DNA of 64,000 nucleotides from Agapetus fuscipes (GCA_951799405.1 OX637344.1:1798001-1862000); one strand, 5' to 3'; counted from the first letter of the stretch, positions 34,250-46,120 are shown. Notes: generated by a model from the sequence alone, not told the origin. Program-made: numbers and translations.

Positions 34250-34785
34250 GTACAAATCTCTGAAATAGCGAATGAATGGGATATCCAGAGTCATAATAAA
34301 AGGAGGACTTGTATGAAAAAGGTTATGACTCTGGATGAAATGAAAGAAGTATGCAAGGACAGGAAGAAGTGGCGGCTAATCTGCAATGCTGATTTTTAAT
34401 GTTGGTTTATTGGCTTGCTACATTTTTTGCATAAGACATTTCTTTTTTTTTACTTTTTTTGTATAGATTTATTTTTAAGGTTTTGTTGTTTTCTTATACT
34501 TAAATGTTATTTTTTACTCGTATTCCTTGACTTATAGGTTGGTATGAGGCTGACCACCCATACTGTAAAAAATGGTTCACTTTGCCAATGTCACCCCTGT
34601 TTCAGGGAATGTCGGCAAGAGTTGCAGGGCTTATGTTCATTTGAGGTTTGGATTTTATTTGTAAGTACATAATCAGCATTTGTAAGCGCGAACTACACGT
34701 GTTTGTTTGTGGGCATACATCTGAGAGCTTTGAATGAATATATCCTTGCAACTTAGATTATAGATAGATTATAGATTATAGTACC
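34250..34785 (+). mobile_element. RTE LINE 3' end continuous with repeat C
   Basis: The last codons of an RTE-type frame (MKKVMTLDEMKEVCKDRKKW, 34,310-34,375) are followed by a stop, about 130 nt of T-rich untranslated DNA and then a full repeat C (34,525-34,785). The copy at 56,490-56,965 has the same order and similar spacing. Confidence 0.65.
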
Positions 34786-34861
34786 TAGTATTGACTTTTT
34801 TTTGTATAGATTTCTTTTTAAGGTTTTTATATACTTAAACGTTATTTATTATAATATTTGT

Positions 34862-35095
34862 TTTCCTTAACTCATAGGTTAGTATGCGACTGAACACCCA
34901 TGCTGTAGAAAATTGTTGACTATGCCAATGTCAATGTCAATTTTGCAAATTTGAGATTGTTTTTGTTTTTATATTGTAAGTCCACCTGCGGCATGTTTAA
35001 GCGCGAACTCATACGTAGGTACTGCTTGTGAAAATGCACATACTGTGAATCCCCAATGTTGGCCATATCTTTACAACTTAGATTAGATTATATAG
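34862..35095 (+). repeat. Repeat C copy
   Basis: It runs from TTCCTTAACTCATAGGTTAG to ACAACTTAGATTAGATTA. Confidence 0.7.
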
Positions 35096-35256
35096 GTCTC
35101 AAAACAAAGCAAAAGCAAGACACAACACAACACCACGCAGCTAACAGACTGGCTACAAAGGATCAATATATCATTCGTCACATCACCAACACCTTTGCGG
35201 CCCATGGAAAAGGTGGAACTGCCTAGTTGTGCTTACTTCAGCGGTCTATTATATGT

Positions 35257-35508
35257 ATATAATCTATAACCTAAGTTGCAAAAATATATTAACATGTATA
35301 ATTAATATTGAATGCATGACCACAAACTTACACATGAAGTTCACGCTTACAAATGCTGCATGTGTACTTACAAAATAAAATCAAAACCTCAAATTAACAT
35401 TAACCCTGCAACTTTTGCTGACCTTCCCCGGAACAGGGGTAACACTGGCAGAGTGAACCAGATATACAGTACGGGCAGCCAGTTTCATACCAACCTATAA
35501 GTCAAGGA
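35257..35508 (-). repeat. Repeat C copy, near full length
   Basis: It runs from TATAATCTATAACCTAAGTTG to ACCTATAAGTCAAGGAA. Confidence 0.75.
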
Positions 35509-35509
35509 A

Positions 35510-35935
35510 TGAAATTGTGAAAAAACTTGTTTAATTTTCCATGTGGTTCCGCCACTGGACGTCAGATTCCTTTCGGGCGCTCCTCTTCTATACCGCGAAT
35601 GCTAACTAAAGGTAATCCACCGTGTGCTTGCTTGGTGTAGTCTCCCTGTGAGCATACACACTGTGTATACGAGTACATGTAGGTGGGGGTACACGCTTAT
35701 GATGATATTCTTAATCTGCACGCTAACTTCTCATTAAGTCGATAAATATTTAGCCCGCGTAGCCAACACAATGAGTCGTATCAGAGACATCTATTAAATC
35801 TTTACTTAAGCTCGGCCCGGCGCAGTGACGTGGGCATTTTTTTCTCTGTGGTATTTTCTTTTACAGACGAAAAACTCATCGGAACAGTGTTAATTCTGGT
35901 GGTTTATACAAAGGAACATCAAAAAATTCCGGGTG
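35510..35935. other. Stretch without a recognised feature
   Basis: Moderately GC-richer than its surroundings. No frame or repeat assigned. Confidence 0.4.
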
Positions 35936-35939
35936 AAGT

Positions 35940-36078
35940 ACAAAACGAATTTTCCAACCCAGCGAAGAGCAAATTTGAAAATATAAATGGTATATTTTTT
36001 TTATGTTCCTCCGGGATTCGAACCCACAACCTTCCATTCAGAGTCCGAAGTGCTACCACTGAACTACGGACCGGTCAA
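35940..36078 (-). repeat. SINE-B head and first body segment
   Basis: The head TGACCGGTCCGTAGTTCAGTGG and B box GGGTTCGAATCCC are intact. The copy ends after CAACCCAGCGAAGAG, so only the 5' half remains. Confidence 0.7.
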
Positions 36079-36102
36079 GCTCCAATGAAATCCAAAAAAA
36101 AA

Positions 36103-36256
36103 CGAAATTAAGTGTGATCTCTCCAATCAATTAAAAAAATTGGTTGTATATACGTAAACCAGCTGATGTACATCATCTTTCCTGTTCAAATTCCATCATA
36201 TTATTACCCACTCCCGAGAAATATTTAACCGAGGTCCTTACCAGAATTAAACATTA
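36103..36256. repeat. Repeat K, left copy of an inverted pair
   Basis: The 150-bp block with CCTGTTCAAATTCCATCATATT recurs in opposite orientation at 37,705-37,872 at roughly 75-80% identity by eye. Confidence 0.6.
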
Positions 36257-36409
36257 AAATTTGATATGTCCATCAATTTTTTTTTTTAATTTTAAACGAG
36301 AATGCAACAGCATAATTTTGTTATTTTTTTACATGCATAAGATGGTTAAAAGCAATTCATTGCGCCAATTAAAATTTTCTACAAATCACTCCCCCAGTTC
36401 TTGTCTCCC

Positions 36410-36650
36410 GGGAGTATAGACCAATTCTGTCAAACGTGACTTTTTAATGGGTTGTCTTAAAAATCAAATTCTACACAATCTGAGCTATGAAAAAACGTAA
36501 AACTCGATAATGTGAGAGTGGTTTGAAATATAATATTTTTAAATCAATTTACTGTTTTCATAAGACACATTGGTCCAGTACACATGCAAACATTGCTCAT
36601 GTTAAATTAGCTTAATGGTCTATACGGCAAACAAGAACTAAGGCAGCGAA
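36410..36650 (-). mobile_element. Element D copy, diverged
   Basis: Landmarks ATTCTACACAATCTGAGC, CATAAGACACATTGGTCC and GGCAAACAAGAACTAAGG on the plus strand place it on the minus strand. Confidence 0.65.
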
Positions 36651-36974
36651 ATATTGATTGGAGGTTGGTGCAACAGGCTCTTACATACTGCTTTAATTTC
36701 ATCCAAAGTTATAGGTACCAGGTGCATTCAAACTCTACAAAAAAATGAAAATATATTTTTGCACTCTCCTGCACTGAAAAATAAGTTATTTTTTGCATAC
36801 TCAGGCAGCTGACCTGACATCGTGTTAATATTAATCCACGAGATATCCCCTCACCGTTGTTTGCATACCAAATCATTACACTAACAACTCGTCGTCCCAG
36901 TGCTTGTTTGCCTTATCTACCATTTGAATCGAAGGTGACCTTTCAATGAAATTGTCTTAGGGCCTGTTGCTAAA

Positions 36975-37205
36975 AAGTGTATAAAGGAAATGTAATAGGT
37001 AAGCGTGGAAGGGGAAGACCTAGGAAAGAATGGATTGTTAAAATAAGTGAGATTGTGAATGAATGGAATTTACAGAGTGTAAACAAGAGAAGAGAGTGCA
37101 TGAAAAGAGTAATGAAACTAGATGGGATGAAAGAAGTATGCAAGGGCAGAGTCAAGTGGAGGCACTTGTGTGGAGGTACCGGCCACCCCTAGAGGAATGG
37201 CGGCA
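36975..37205 (+). pseudogene. RTE-like LINE C-terminus, best-preserved copy
   Basis: About 71 codons remain open with YKGNVIGKRGRGRPRKEWI, NKRRECMKRVMKLDGMKEVC and a final CGGTGHP. This is the C-terminal end of an RTE-type RT frame, of a kind often misannotated in insects as a craniofacial development protein. The endonuclease and RT core are absent. Confidence 0.7.
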
Positions 37206-37514
37206 GAATACAAGACAAGACAAGCACCTACAAACAATATTTGATTCTAAGTTTAGATACAAGTCTAACGCTACAGACAGCTTTGACCTTTTTTATAGCA
37301 GGCATTAGGATGATTCTTGAAATATTGGGAGTTGGAACATGCGAGATTTTGAGAGAATATTCTATTTACAATATTCGAGCAAATACTCACACAATATGGA
37401 ACAAATATCTACAAGTACAATTATTTTAGCACCTTCACAGTCTTACACAGACACACTCACAGCAACTCACACAGACACACAATTACAGATTCGTAACAAT
37501 ATAAATGTCCATAG

Positions 37515-37690
37515 AGTCTAATCTAATCTAATCTAAGTTGCAAATACATGTAACATTAAATATTTCATTATATGCATTTTCACAAGCAGACACGAATAAG
37601 CTCGCGCTTAAACATGTCGCATGTGGACTTACAATATAAAAATCCGAATTTCAAATGCACATACACCCTGCAACTCTTGCCGACCTCAAA
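37515..37690 (-). repeat. Repeat C fragment
   Basis: TCTAATCTAATCTAATCTAAG tail units, then the core to CTGCAACTCTTGCCGACC. Confidence 0.7.
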
Positions 37691-37704
37691 TACATCAAAT
37701 TCGA

Positions 37705-37872
37705 TTTTTCAATTCTAGTAAGGACCCGTTAAAGATAGTATTTATCGGAAGTGGGTAATAATATGATGGAATTTGAACAGGAAAGATTATGTATGTACCT
37801 ACATCAGCTGACTTACGTATATGCAACCAAATTTTTTATTTGTTGCGAGAAATCACACTTAATTTTGATTTT
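37705..37872. repeat. Repeat K, right copy of an inverted pair
   Basis: Reverse-complement counterpart of 36,103-36,256, sharing GGTAATAATATGATGGAATT. Confidence 0.6.
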
Positions 37873-38007
37873 TGTCTGATTGGAGGTTGGTGCAACAGAG
37901 CTAAACAAAAAATGCAACACTCTAAAATGTGAGAGATAATTTAAATGTTTTTAAAATCCATTTCCAGTTTTGATAGACACATTGGTCCAGTATACATACA
38001 AACAATA

Positions 38008-38205
38008 ACGCAACAAAGCTACACATATAGTGTAACTTCCTGCCGTGTTATCCCGCAGGGTTTCGCATGTGTCGCGTGGAATGGGGGAGATTTTACGCCT
38101 TAACTACTTCAGTGGAAGTCATTTCCCAGCTCTCAAGGAAGCTGGTACTCATTTCTTGTGAACGCTTAGTAAACCATGCCGGTTTGAAACAATCACCGAA
38201 GCTTG
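38008..38205 (-). repeat. SINE-A copy nested in element D
   Basis: It begins ATAACGCAACAAAGCTAC and is truncated in the body near GAAACAATCACCGAAGC. CAAACA on both sides (in ATACAAACA and CTCAAACA) is a possible short target duplication. Confidence 0.6.
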
Positions 38206-38431
38206 CTCAAACATTGCTCATGTGAAATTACCTCTGATGGACGTACGACAAATAATCACTAACGGGACAAAGTACTAGTAACAGTCAGTACTCCCAGTAC
38301 CTACTTATAAATATATGAAAGCAAAAACGCTCCCTAGTTACGCTGCTTAAGTTCCAATACATTTTTAGTTAACATTTAATTCGAGTTTCAATGTGAAACC
38401 TTTTATATGTACTTTGAGTTGGTAGAGTACT

Positions 38432-38673
38432 GTACCCCTAGTACGAGTTGCAAAACTTGAGTAATGTAAAGTTTACGGCAATTATTAAAGAGTGATTCCC
38501 CCCAAAATCTGCCGTTTTTGTTTGTTTGAACTTGATCTTCTTCATCACTGTAACTCTTATGCTAAGACCACAAAGGATAAGAAACAAAAACGGCAGATTT
38601 TGGGAGAAATCGCGCTTTAATATTTTCCGTAAACTTTACTTTTCTCAAGTTTTGCAACTCGTACTAAGGGTAC
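38432..38673. mobile_element. Foldback element, about 93-bp arms
   Basis: GTACCCCTAGTACGAGTTGC at the left is mirrored at the right. The arms match through TGTAAAGTTTACGG-like and CAAAATCTGCCGTTTTTG. The unpaired centre is about 55 nt. Confidence 0.75.
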
Positions 38674-38919
38674 TGGCTAGTTAGAAGGACTATTCACAGA
38701 CGGGGATAAGTGAGAAAGTGATGATTATTGCCGTCAATAAACATAGATTAACTATTGGTATTTCTGGTATTTAAGTCGTGATTTATTTTTATGTGCTTAG
38801 TTAAGGTTTATGAATACATAAATTTTTGGTTTATAATTATTTATGTTTTAAATGGGAATGTGATTGATTTGTTAAATAAAAGAGAACGTAGAAGTTGAAT
38901 GCTTTGTGTATTGACATAA

Positions 38920-39052
38920 ACGCAACTAAGCTACACATATTGTGTAACTTCTTGCCTGCGTTTCCCCGAAGGGGTCACATGTGGCGCTACGGGACCTATT
39001 TATTTTTACAGGTAAGGGGGCCGGCCTCACACCAACCACTTTCAGTTGAAGA
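38920..39052 (-). repeat. SINE-A 3' part
   Basis: It runs from ACGCAACTAAGCTACAC to CCACTTTCAGTTGAAG. The GTGGCGCTACGGGACC variant links it to the SINE-A part of the heterodimers. Confidence 0.7.
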
Positions 39053-39149
39053 TATTGTGAAGATTAATTTTAAATCGAAAATAATAAAATAAAACAAAAA
39101 ATATTTCCTTCAAGTGTTGATTTATTTCCTCGAGCGCTTTTGATGCTAT

Positions 39150-39326
39150 CACATGGTTCACTTTGCCAATGTCACCCCTGTTTCAGGAAAGGTCGGTAAG
39201 AGTTGCAGGGCTTATGTTCATTTGAAATTTTTTATGTTGTAAGTTCACATACAGCATTAGTGAGGGGGGACTTATACGTGTCTGCTAGTGAGAATGCATA
39301 TAATGAGAATCTTCAATGTTACATAT
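39150..39326 (+). repeat. Repeat C, left part, interrupted by a transposon
   Basis: The copy breaks at AATGTTACATAT (39,326) and resumes at 43,685 with ATATCTTAGCAACTTAG. ATAT is therefore duplicated around the inserted element. Confidence 0.8.
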
Positions 39327-39361
39327 CGCACCTTTAATAATAAACCGTAACAACTCAAAAA
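39327..39361 (+). repeat. Left terminal inverted repeat, 35 bp
   Basis: Begins CGCACCTTTAATAATAAACC and ends in an A run. It is an exact inverse of 43,650-43,684. A further AATAATAAAACGCG lies just inside at 39,381. Confidence 0.85.
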
Positions 39362-39983
39362 ATGGGTTTTCTGAGATTTAATAATAAAACGCGTTAACTA
39401 CGAGAAATGAATACGTTGAGTCCAAGAGGCGCTGCATTCAGAGCATTACAAGTGAGATAGAGGATCGACTCTCTCTTTTTGATTAAACCGTTGGTGGCGT
39501 TGGTATTCAAATAACGAATCAGTCAGTGTTATACCGGAAGTGATTGGAGTGGGACGAGTTTTCGGGTGAACCAATTCAAAATAGTGCAATTTAACACTAA
39601 CAAGTAAGGACCTCATATTTATTTATTTTAATAGTAAAGTGTATTTATTTGACTTATTTCTCTTTATTTTTAAAAATAAATCTGGTCATTTTGAGCCATT
39701 TAGATTTAATTCGTTTTATGAATAAAAATGTGGCAGCATTCAAACACTTATTCGATTTGTTGCGTTTTATTTCTAAATAAAGGAGAATTTACTTGGATCA
39801 TTTAAGTTTACATCGATTTATTATGAAAACTTATCCAAAATCTAAGATCAATTATTATTTGATGCAGTTTATGATTTATTTGTTTGCAAAACTTCAATTA
39901 GATATTTAAACTTGTTTTTTTTTGTTTCTCTTTCATTTTAAGCAGGTATCACTTTTAAAAGTTTTAGCCTATAATATTGGAGA

Positions 39984-42900
39984 ATGAAGAGGCTATGGAG
40001 GAGTCAAAAAATTTTGGCCTTGGTCCAACCACCCGAAATGTCTCGGGAGGACGACGTGTTTACGCGTGGAGACGTGGAGGATGCTGGTGACTGTGACAGC
40101 AATAAGGTTAGTATTATACAGTGTTATTCCATAAATAACTTTCTACATAGTAGCTATCAGTCGGACAATATGACCACCATAATCCCTATTCAATAAAATA
40201 TACATTATTGTTTTAGCCACGCGAAGAGGTCTTCAAATACAATGAAAATATAAACCCACGTTGGAATATGGTCGGAAATGAAACTTATCGAGATGATTCT
40301 GAAGTAAGGTCTTATCTAATGCAAATATTTTAGTGAAAGTCATTACTTAACTGTCTAACTTTGTTTTAATTTTTCAGAAACTGAAGGAAAAAGCTAAATT
40401 AAAATCACTGTCTGATTCCCCTCAAAAGTGGCGTGAATTGGAGCTAGGAGCAAGAGATCGTGTAAGTTGTTTTAACATTATCTCACTAAAATATAATAAC
40501 AAAAAATAGTGTTCCATGATTACTTACTTCAATAAAATTTCAGGATCCTCAACTACTAAGTTCAGTTGAAACTGTCAATTTGGTAAGCCAATCACTACAA
40601 GTCACTGGATTAAAAACAAATCTTGTACCAGACTATGACAGTGATGGTTTTTCGTATGAAAATGATGTGGACAATACTAAAGAAATTGAAGAAAAAATAA
40701 CCAAATCAAGACGAATATCTTCTTCTTCGAGTTCATCAAGCTCGTCTTTCTCATCTGATAGCTCAACATCTACAGGACATACTAACGGACACACTCGAGA
40801 GAGCAGCGAACTACAAATTGACTTGGCTTCTTCAATAGCACCCACGGCTCCTGAATTAGAAGAACATGCAACGGAAAAAAACACAATGCAAAACAATGGC
40901 AAATCTGATGTAATTACTTTATGTTTTAAAAATAATTTAAAAAAATCTTTCTTTAACTATAAAATGAACATTTAATTAATAATTGTTTATTTTTTAGACT
41001 TCAACAGCTGAGAGTAGCAAACGAACACGGAGACCTTGTGCAATGAATGTCCCAATCACAACTTCACCTATATTCACTGATGAGAGTGACATAGACGATG
41101 ATATGGACGATCCTACATTCAGCCTTGAAGACAAATTTATTAACACTTATGAACAAAGAAAAACAAATTTTCTATTTCCATCAAACTTGGATTCCTCAAG
41201 CTCTGATAACGATATATCAAACCAGGACATACAAAACAGAGGTCGTAAACGGTTAAGAAATCCTGCGAAATGGAAACAAAATAGAACAAAAAGGATGCGA
41301 AACGAAGGACGAGCTTATGTGTCTATGTCCAAAACTAGCAAACATACTGTTAAGGCCGCTCGTTGCCTCAAGACTCCATGTACCGACAAGTGCAGATTGA
41401 AATGTTCAGAAAAATTCGATACCCAAGGAAGATACAAAATATTTAATCATTTTTGGAAATTGGGGAATTTAGATAAGCAAAGAGCATTCATAAGGAGTTG
41501 CATGGTTGATGTAAAACCCAAATACAAATACACCAATGCTAAAACTCCCAGACGTGCTAATAAAGCTTTCTACTTGACTCTGGATAAAAACAAAACTAGA
41601 GTATGCAAACAATTTTTCAAAAGCACCTTGGACATCACCAACAGAATTATTCACACAGTGGTGACAAAAACAGATGAAATGGGCGACTTGTCGGAAGACA
41701 AACGCGGAAAACATGGTCACAATAAAGTATTGAATTCTGAATTGGTAGCCGACATAAAAAAGCACATCGAATCTATTCCTAGACTAGAATCACACTATAT
41801 TAGAGCTCAAACCACAAGGGAGTATATATGTGGAGATAAGACTATTAAAGATCTCTACAAAGACTTTACAGGGTTGCAAACTCTAAGTAGTAAAGAAGTT
41901 GGCAACTACTTTACCTACTACAAAATTTTTACGGAAGAATTTAATTTACATTTTCACCAGCCGAAAAAAGACCAATGTGACCTGTGCTGTTCTTATGCTT
42001 ATTTATTTGGTGATCAAAAACAACAAATGGAAGAAAAATATCTAAAGCACATTAAAGAAAAAGAATTATCTAGGAAAGAAAAATTGACTGACAGGACTAA
42101 TGCAAGTAAAGACAATAAAGTCGTAATTTACGACTTACAAGCCGTCTTGCAATGCCCCAGAGGAGAATCCTCGGCATTTTATTACAAATCTAAAATAAAT
42201 AGTTTCAATTTAACTGTAACTGAACTCCTAAATAAGGATGACAAACATGCTTACGACAACGTACATTGTTACTTTTGGACAGAGACAGATGCGAAGCGAG
42301 GAGCTATTGAAATTGCATCATGTATATGGCAGTATTTAAAGAGTGTAAGTTGTGAAGAAGGATCTGAAAAAAACATAATTTTTTATTCTGACAACTGTTG
42401 TGGTCAGAATAAAAATAAGTTTATCTCATCTTTATACATGTATGCGGTATACTTATTAAATATTAACAGTATAACGCATAAATTCCTAATTCGAGGCCAC
42501 ACTCAGAACGAAGCCGATAGTGTGCACAGCCTCATAGAAAAAGAGGTAAAAAAAAAATTTAAATCTGGCCCAATATACACCCCAGACCAGTATATTACGC
42601 TAATCAAAAGCGCAAAAAAGAGAAGCCCTCCCATTAATGTCCACGAATTAACTTATAGCTCATTTTTAAACTTCAAAGAGCTGCAGGAGGATTGGGGGTA
42701 TAATTTTAATACCAACACCAAGGGGGAAAGTGTTCACTGGAATGACATTAAACATCTGAAGATTAATAAACAAGATCCGTTCACTTTCTGTTATAAAACA
42801 TCGTACGAGAATGAAGACTATAAAGAAGTGAACGTGAGAAATAAGAGAAAAAAAATGAAACCCCTGTCAGATATTGTGCTTTCAAAAGCATATACTGAGA

Positions 42901-43004
42901 AACAACAACTGATCGCCAATAAACAGAAGGATTTAAAGGAGCTTATTACCAAAGGGTTAATTCCAGAGTATTACTCATCTTTTTACAATTCTATACTCAA
43001 TTAA
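39984..43004 (+). CDS. Spliced transposase of the Sola-like element
   Basis: Five exons, all joined in phase 0: 39,984-40,106, 40,217-40,303, 40,378-40,461, 40,544-40,909 and 40,998-43,004. The introns are GT-AG with T-rich acceptors. The product is about 888 residues. The N-terminal third is acidic with a long Ser run. Cysteine groups (CLKTPCTDKCRLKC; DQCDLCC) look zinc-binding. The catalytic half has VIYDLQ (D about 599), FYSDNCCGQNKN (D about 685) and RGHTQNEADSVHSLIE (D about 727, E about 734), the expected carboxylates of an RNase H-fold DDE/DDD enzyme, and matches proteins I know as DUF7869-type. A possible 5' untranslated intron spans 39,604-39,945. An alternative start is Met 19. All frames are open, so it may be active. 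Confidence 0.75.
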
Positions 43005-43649
43005 TTATATATTTTTTACTTGTACACCTCATCACCTCATCCCATCATGTTATCCCATAGTTATTTAAGAACTTTTTTGTTTTTGTGCAAACCTTGCTAA
43101 CGATGAGGTTATTTCTCTAAAATTATTATTATTATCCTTTTGATTATTTTCAGTAGATTGTAATTTGTATTTTAATTTGAATAAAATTAACTTGTTATAA
43201 TATTATTTTTGTTTTTACCAACATACTACGAAACTAATTGGTCATGATTTATTATTTTTTAATCATAAACTGCATTATAACTTAAAGTCAAAAAAAAAAT
43301 CATTTGATTTTACTAATAAACTGCATTATTTCTAAATGTCAAATATTTCACAGCTTTTTAAAAATAATAAACTGTAATAATAGGTTTTATATCCCATACC
43401 ATTTTAAGTATTTACTTGTATTTTTAATCATAAAGAGATACAAGTCGCTAATGTCATTTTTAAACCATAAAATTTTAAAAACTATAAACAATTTTAACTA
43501 TTTTTATATGCCATTTAAAAGAATATTTTATTGACAATACAATTAATACATTTACATTACATCACAATGCTCAAATTTCATAAATTTCGTTAAAACGTAA
43601 TCGGCGCCAAACTTGCAAAACTTTAAACGCGATTTCCCAACAATCATGA

Positions 43650-43684
43650 TTTTTGAGTTGTTACGGTTTATTATTAAAGGTGCG
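43650..43684 (-). repeat. Right terminal inverted repeat, 35 bp
   Basis: Ends GGTTTATTATTAAAGGTGCG, followed by ATAT. The inner flank (ATCATGATTGTTGGG on the minus strand) is shared with the 247-bp relative at 15,550. Confidence 0.85.
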
Positions 43685-43865
43685 ATATCTTAGCAACTTA
43701 GATTAGATTGGATTAGATGTATCAACAGATGATCCATTTTATATGAAAGTTTAGCAATAATTAAATGAAAATAAAACAGTGTTTCCTTAAAATTGTTTTA
43801 GTCGAAATATGAACTTTCACGCAGTGTGAAAATACATACAAACCTGAATATTCCCCCTTATGATC

Positions 43866-44405
43866 GTTCCGTTATCCAGTGGCAACACTTTGGACTCTTA
43901 AATGGAAGGTTTTAGGTTCGAATCTTGTGCGGAGTACCAAAAATGTACAATTTATATTTTCGAATTTGCTCTTCGCTGGGTTGAAAAAAATTCATAAGCC
44001 TTTACCAAAGACCGGTCGTCAAAAGGTCCATCCAGCCTTTACAGCAACTGAATATTGCATGAGAATTGGCGCTTTGAAGCGACGACTTGACTCGTAAAAA
44101 GTCCGGTGGATATCTCAGTGGGTAGAATGCTTGCTTTTTATGCTGAGAGCAACGGTTCGATTCCAACCAAAGATGTCAGAAATGAGAAGAATTATTTCAA
44201 ACCTAAACACCGGCAAGGTTTACTCATCCTTCATAAGAAATGAGAACCAGCCCCCTTGGAAGCTGGGAAACCCCCATTTCCACTGAAGTGGTTGGTGTAA
44301 GGCGGGCTGTTTTACCCGTAAAAATAAATAGGTCCCGAACCACATACGATCCCTTTGGGGATAACGCAGGCAAGAAGTTACACTATATGTATAGCTTAGT
44401 TGCAT
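43866..44405 (+). mobile_element. Heterodimeric SINE B-A without the internal deletion
   Basis: SINE-B (43,866-44,099) joins SINE-A at GACTCGTAAAAAGTCCGGTGG. Unlike the dimers at 8.1, 16.1 and 21.1 kb, the SINE-A part keeps sequence between B box and TTTACTCA, so this is a second dimer lineage. The 3' end is TTAGTTGCATTTATG. Confidence 0.7.
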
Positions 44406-44796
44406 TTATGTAGGTGTATGAAAGGCCAAAAATATAAATATTTGCAACTTACATTATAAATCACATTATGGTGGGTGGATTTTCAAAAGTACAGAAGTCT
44501 AAAATATGCAAAATTTCAGCGTGCAATAATTTCTCTGCAATTTGAATAATGTTTTGCATATAATAAGGTGTTTTGCCTGTCGTTGATTCATTACCACGCC
44601 ACCCCTGTACGGGTTAGGGGTGGTAAAAGAAAGCCTTTTCACCCCCAAACAAAGCAGGAAACTAAAGCCTGACTAATGTGGGAATTAGACGCGGTCACTA
44701 TATGCAAATTTCCATTTAAAAAAAACAAATTGGAAAAACTACAATGGCACATGAATTGACGAGTTTTTGTTGGTTTTAAAGTATTTTAAGACAATT

Positions 44797-44990
44797 GTTT
44801 CATTGATTTATAGGTTGGTATGAGGATGACCACTCATTTTTTTTTACATGTTCACTTTGCCAATGTAGCCCCTGTTTTAAGCAAGATCGACAAGAGTTGC
44901 AGTTCATTTGAGATTTGGGTGTGTACGTGCTTATGGGTATATGAATCTTAAATGTAATAATATATCTGTGCAACTTTGATTAAAGAATTC
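44797..44990 (+). repeat. Repeat C copy, internally deleted
   Basis: TTGATTTATAGGTTGGTATG to TGTGCAACTTTGATTAAAG. Confidence 0.6.
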
Positions 44991-45107
44991 AGGTGTAATT
45001 AAGAAGGTTGTTTGAAATTCGTTATTTTAGGCAAGCAAACGTCACACATTTATTTAATTATAGTCCTTAGCAAACAACAACAAATTAATGACAATAATAT
45101 TCTTATG

Positions 45108-45620
45108 AGGATAATTTATTTTTTAACACAATCACACCTCAACAGCCCTCTTCGAGCTTCGTCATCGCTATAGAAAGCGTAAATTCTCAAGCAAGACCCA
45201 CTTACTGTAAAATTGGATGGACCTTTGGTGACCGTGCTTTGGTAAAGGTGTATGAATTGTCCAACCCAGCGAAGAGAAATTTTAAATACTGACGGTGCTA
45301 TTCTTAGACATTTTAGTCGTCCGTTAAGCCCACGCTTTGACAAACTAATGATACATTTGTATGAAGACCTGTCAATCCAAGATGGCCGCAAGTGAACTGC
45401 TGATTAGCCTTCATACACATATTACCAAAATTCGGTAGGTAAGAATGACCGTGGTGATGAGACTTCCAGCCCAGGCATCATTAGTTTGTCAAAGCGTGGG
45501 CTCAACCGACGACTAAGAACAAGCCACGTTAGTGATGCTTTTTGTGTTCTGCCGGGAATCAAACTCGGGTCTTTTGGTTTACGAGTTTGTTTGTGTTTAC
45601 CACTAGACTACAGACCGGTC
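45108..45620 (-). repeat. SINE-B copy split by a foldback element
   Basis: The tail and body lie at 45,108-45,300. The head (GACCGGTCTGTAGTCTAGTGG) and B-box region lie at about 45,530-45,620. The foldback element fills the gap. Confidence 0.65.
45316..45514. mobile_element. Foldback element related to the one at 23.5 kb
   Basis: Outer arms of 38 bp (45,316-45,353 and 45,477-45,514, around CCCACGCTTTGACAAACTAA) are near-exact inverses. The inside holds the AAGATGGCCGCAAGTGAAC centre and one arm of the 23.5-kb foldback. Confidence 0.7.
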
Positions 45621-45856
45621 CTTGGTTAGAAATATTATAAGAAACAAAAGTTGTGCCACTTTTTTCTCGATAAAAAAATAATCGAGTCATTAAAATGCGA
45701 ATAATTTTATATGTGGAATCCATAATGACCGTGTCCCCCGCGCAAAATCATTGTTTTCAAAAATTTTAAACATTAAAACGTACGTTGCGAAATTAATGAC
45801 TGCCAAAATTTGGCAATTAATATTCTGTGGAACTGTGTTACTCCCACACACAATTC

Positions 45857-46120
45857 GTCACCCCAGTGCTTGTTTGGCTTACCTACCGTTTAATCAATAG
45901 ATGACCTTTCAAAGAAATTGTCTTAAGAATCACATTCTACACAATCTGAGTCTAAGAAAAAAACGTAAAACATGGTAATGTGAGAGTTGTTTTAAATATA
46001 TTTTTAAAAAATCAATTTCCAGTTTTCATAAGACACATTGGTCCAGTACACATACAAACATTGGTGATGTGAAATTACCTCTGATGGACATACGACAAAT
46101 GTGCACTAAAGAGACGAAAA
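45857..46120 (-). mobile_element. Element D copy, well-preserved termini
   Basis: CGTCACCCCAGTGCTTGTTTGG at the left and AATGTGCACTAAAGAGACG at the right (plus strand). The interior GAAATTACCTCTGATGGACA is conserved. Confidence 0.75.

Larger units (their letters stand above)
36886..38275 (-). mobile_element. Element D copy split by later insertions
   Basis: Pieces at 36,886-36,962, 37,890-38,007 and 38,206-38,275 together give one D order on the minus strand. RTE, repeat C and repeat K sequence fills the first gap. A SINE-A fills the second. Confidence 0.55.
39327..43684 (+). mobile_element. Complete Sola-like DNA transposon
   Basis: The element is 4358 bp. Its first and last 35 bases are exact inverted repeats beginning CGCACCTTTAATAATAAACC, and it is flanked by ATAT at 39,323-39,326 and 43,685-43,688. 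It inserted into a repeat C whose halves rejoin cleanly when the element and one ATAT are removed. One spliced gene on the plus strand encodes a D/E-rich-motif transposase. A 4-bp duplication and this transposase type fit the Sola superfamily, but the name rests on memory of the family and needs a profile search. Subterminal AATAATAAAC and ATAAACTG motifs recur inside both ends and may be transposase sites. Confidence 0.8.

Noticed and set aside
36977..37192. A host gene of the craniofacial development protein type
   Set aside because: The motif order is the C-terminus of an RTE-type LINE, repeated in broken copies throughout the window.
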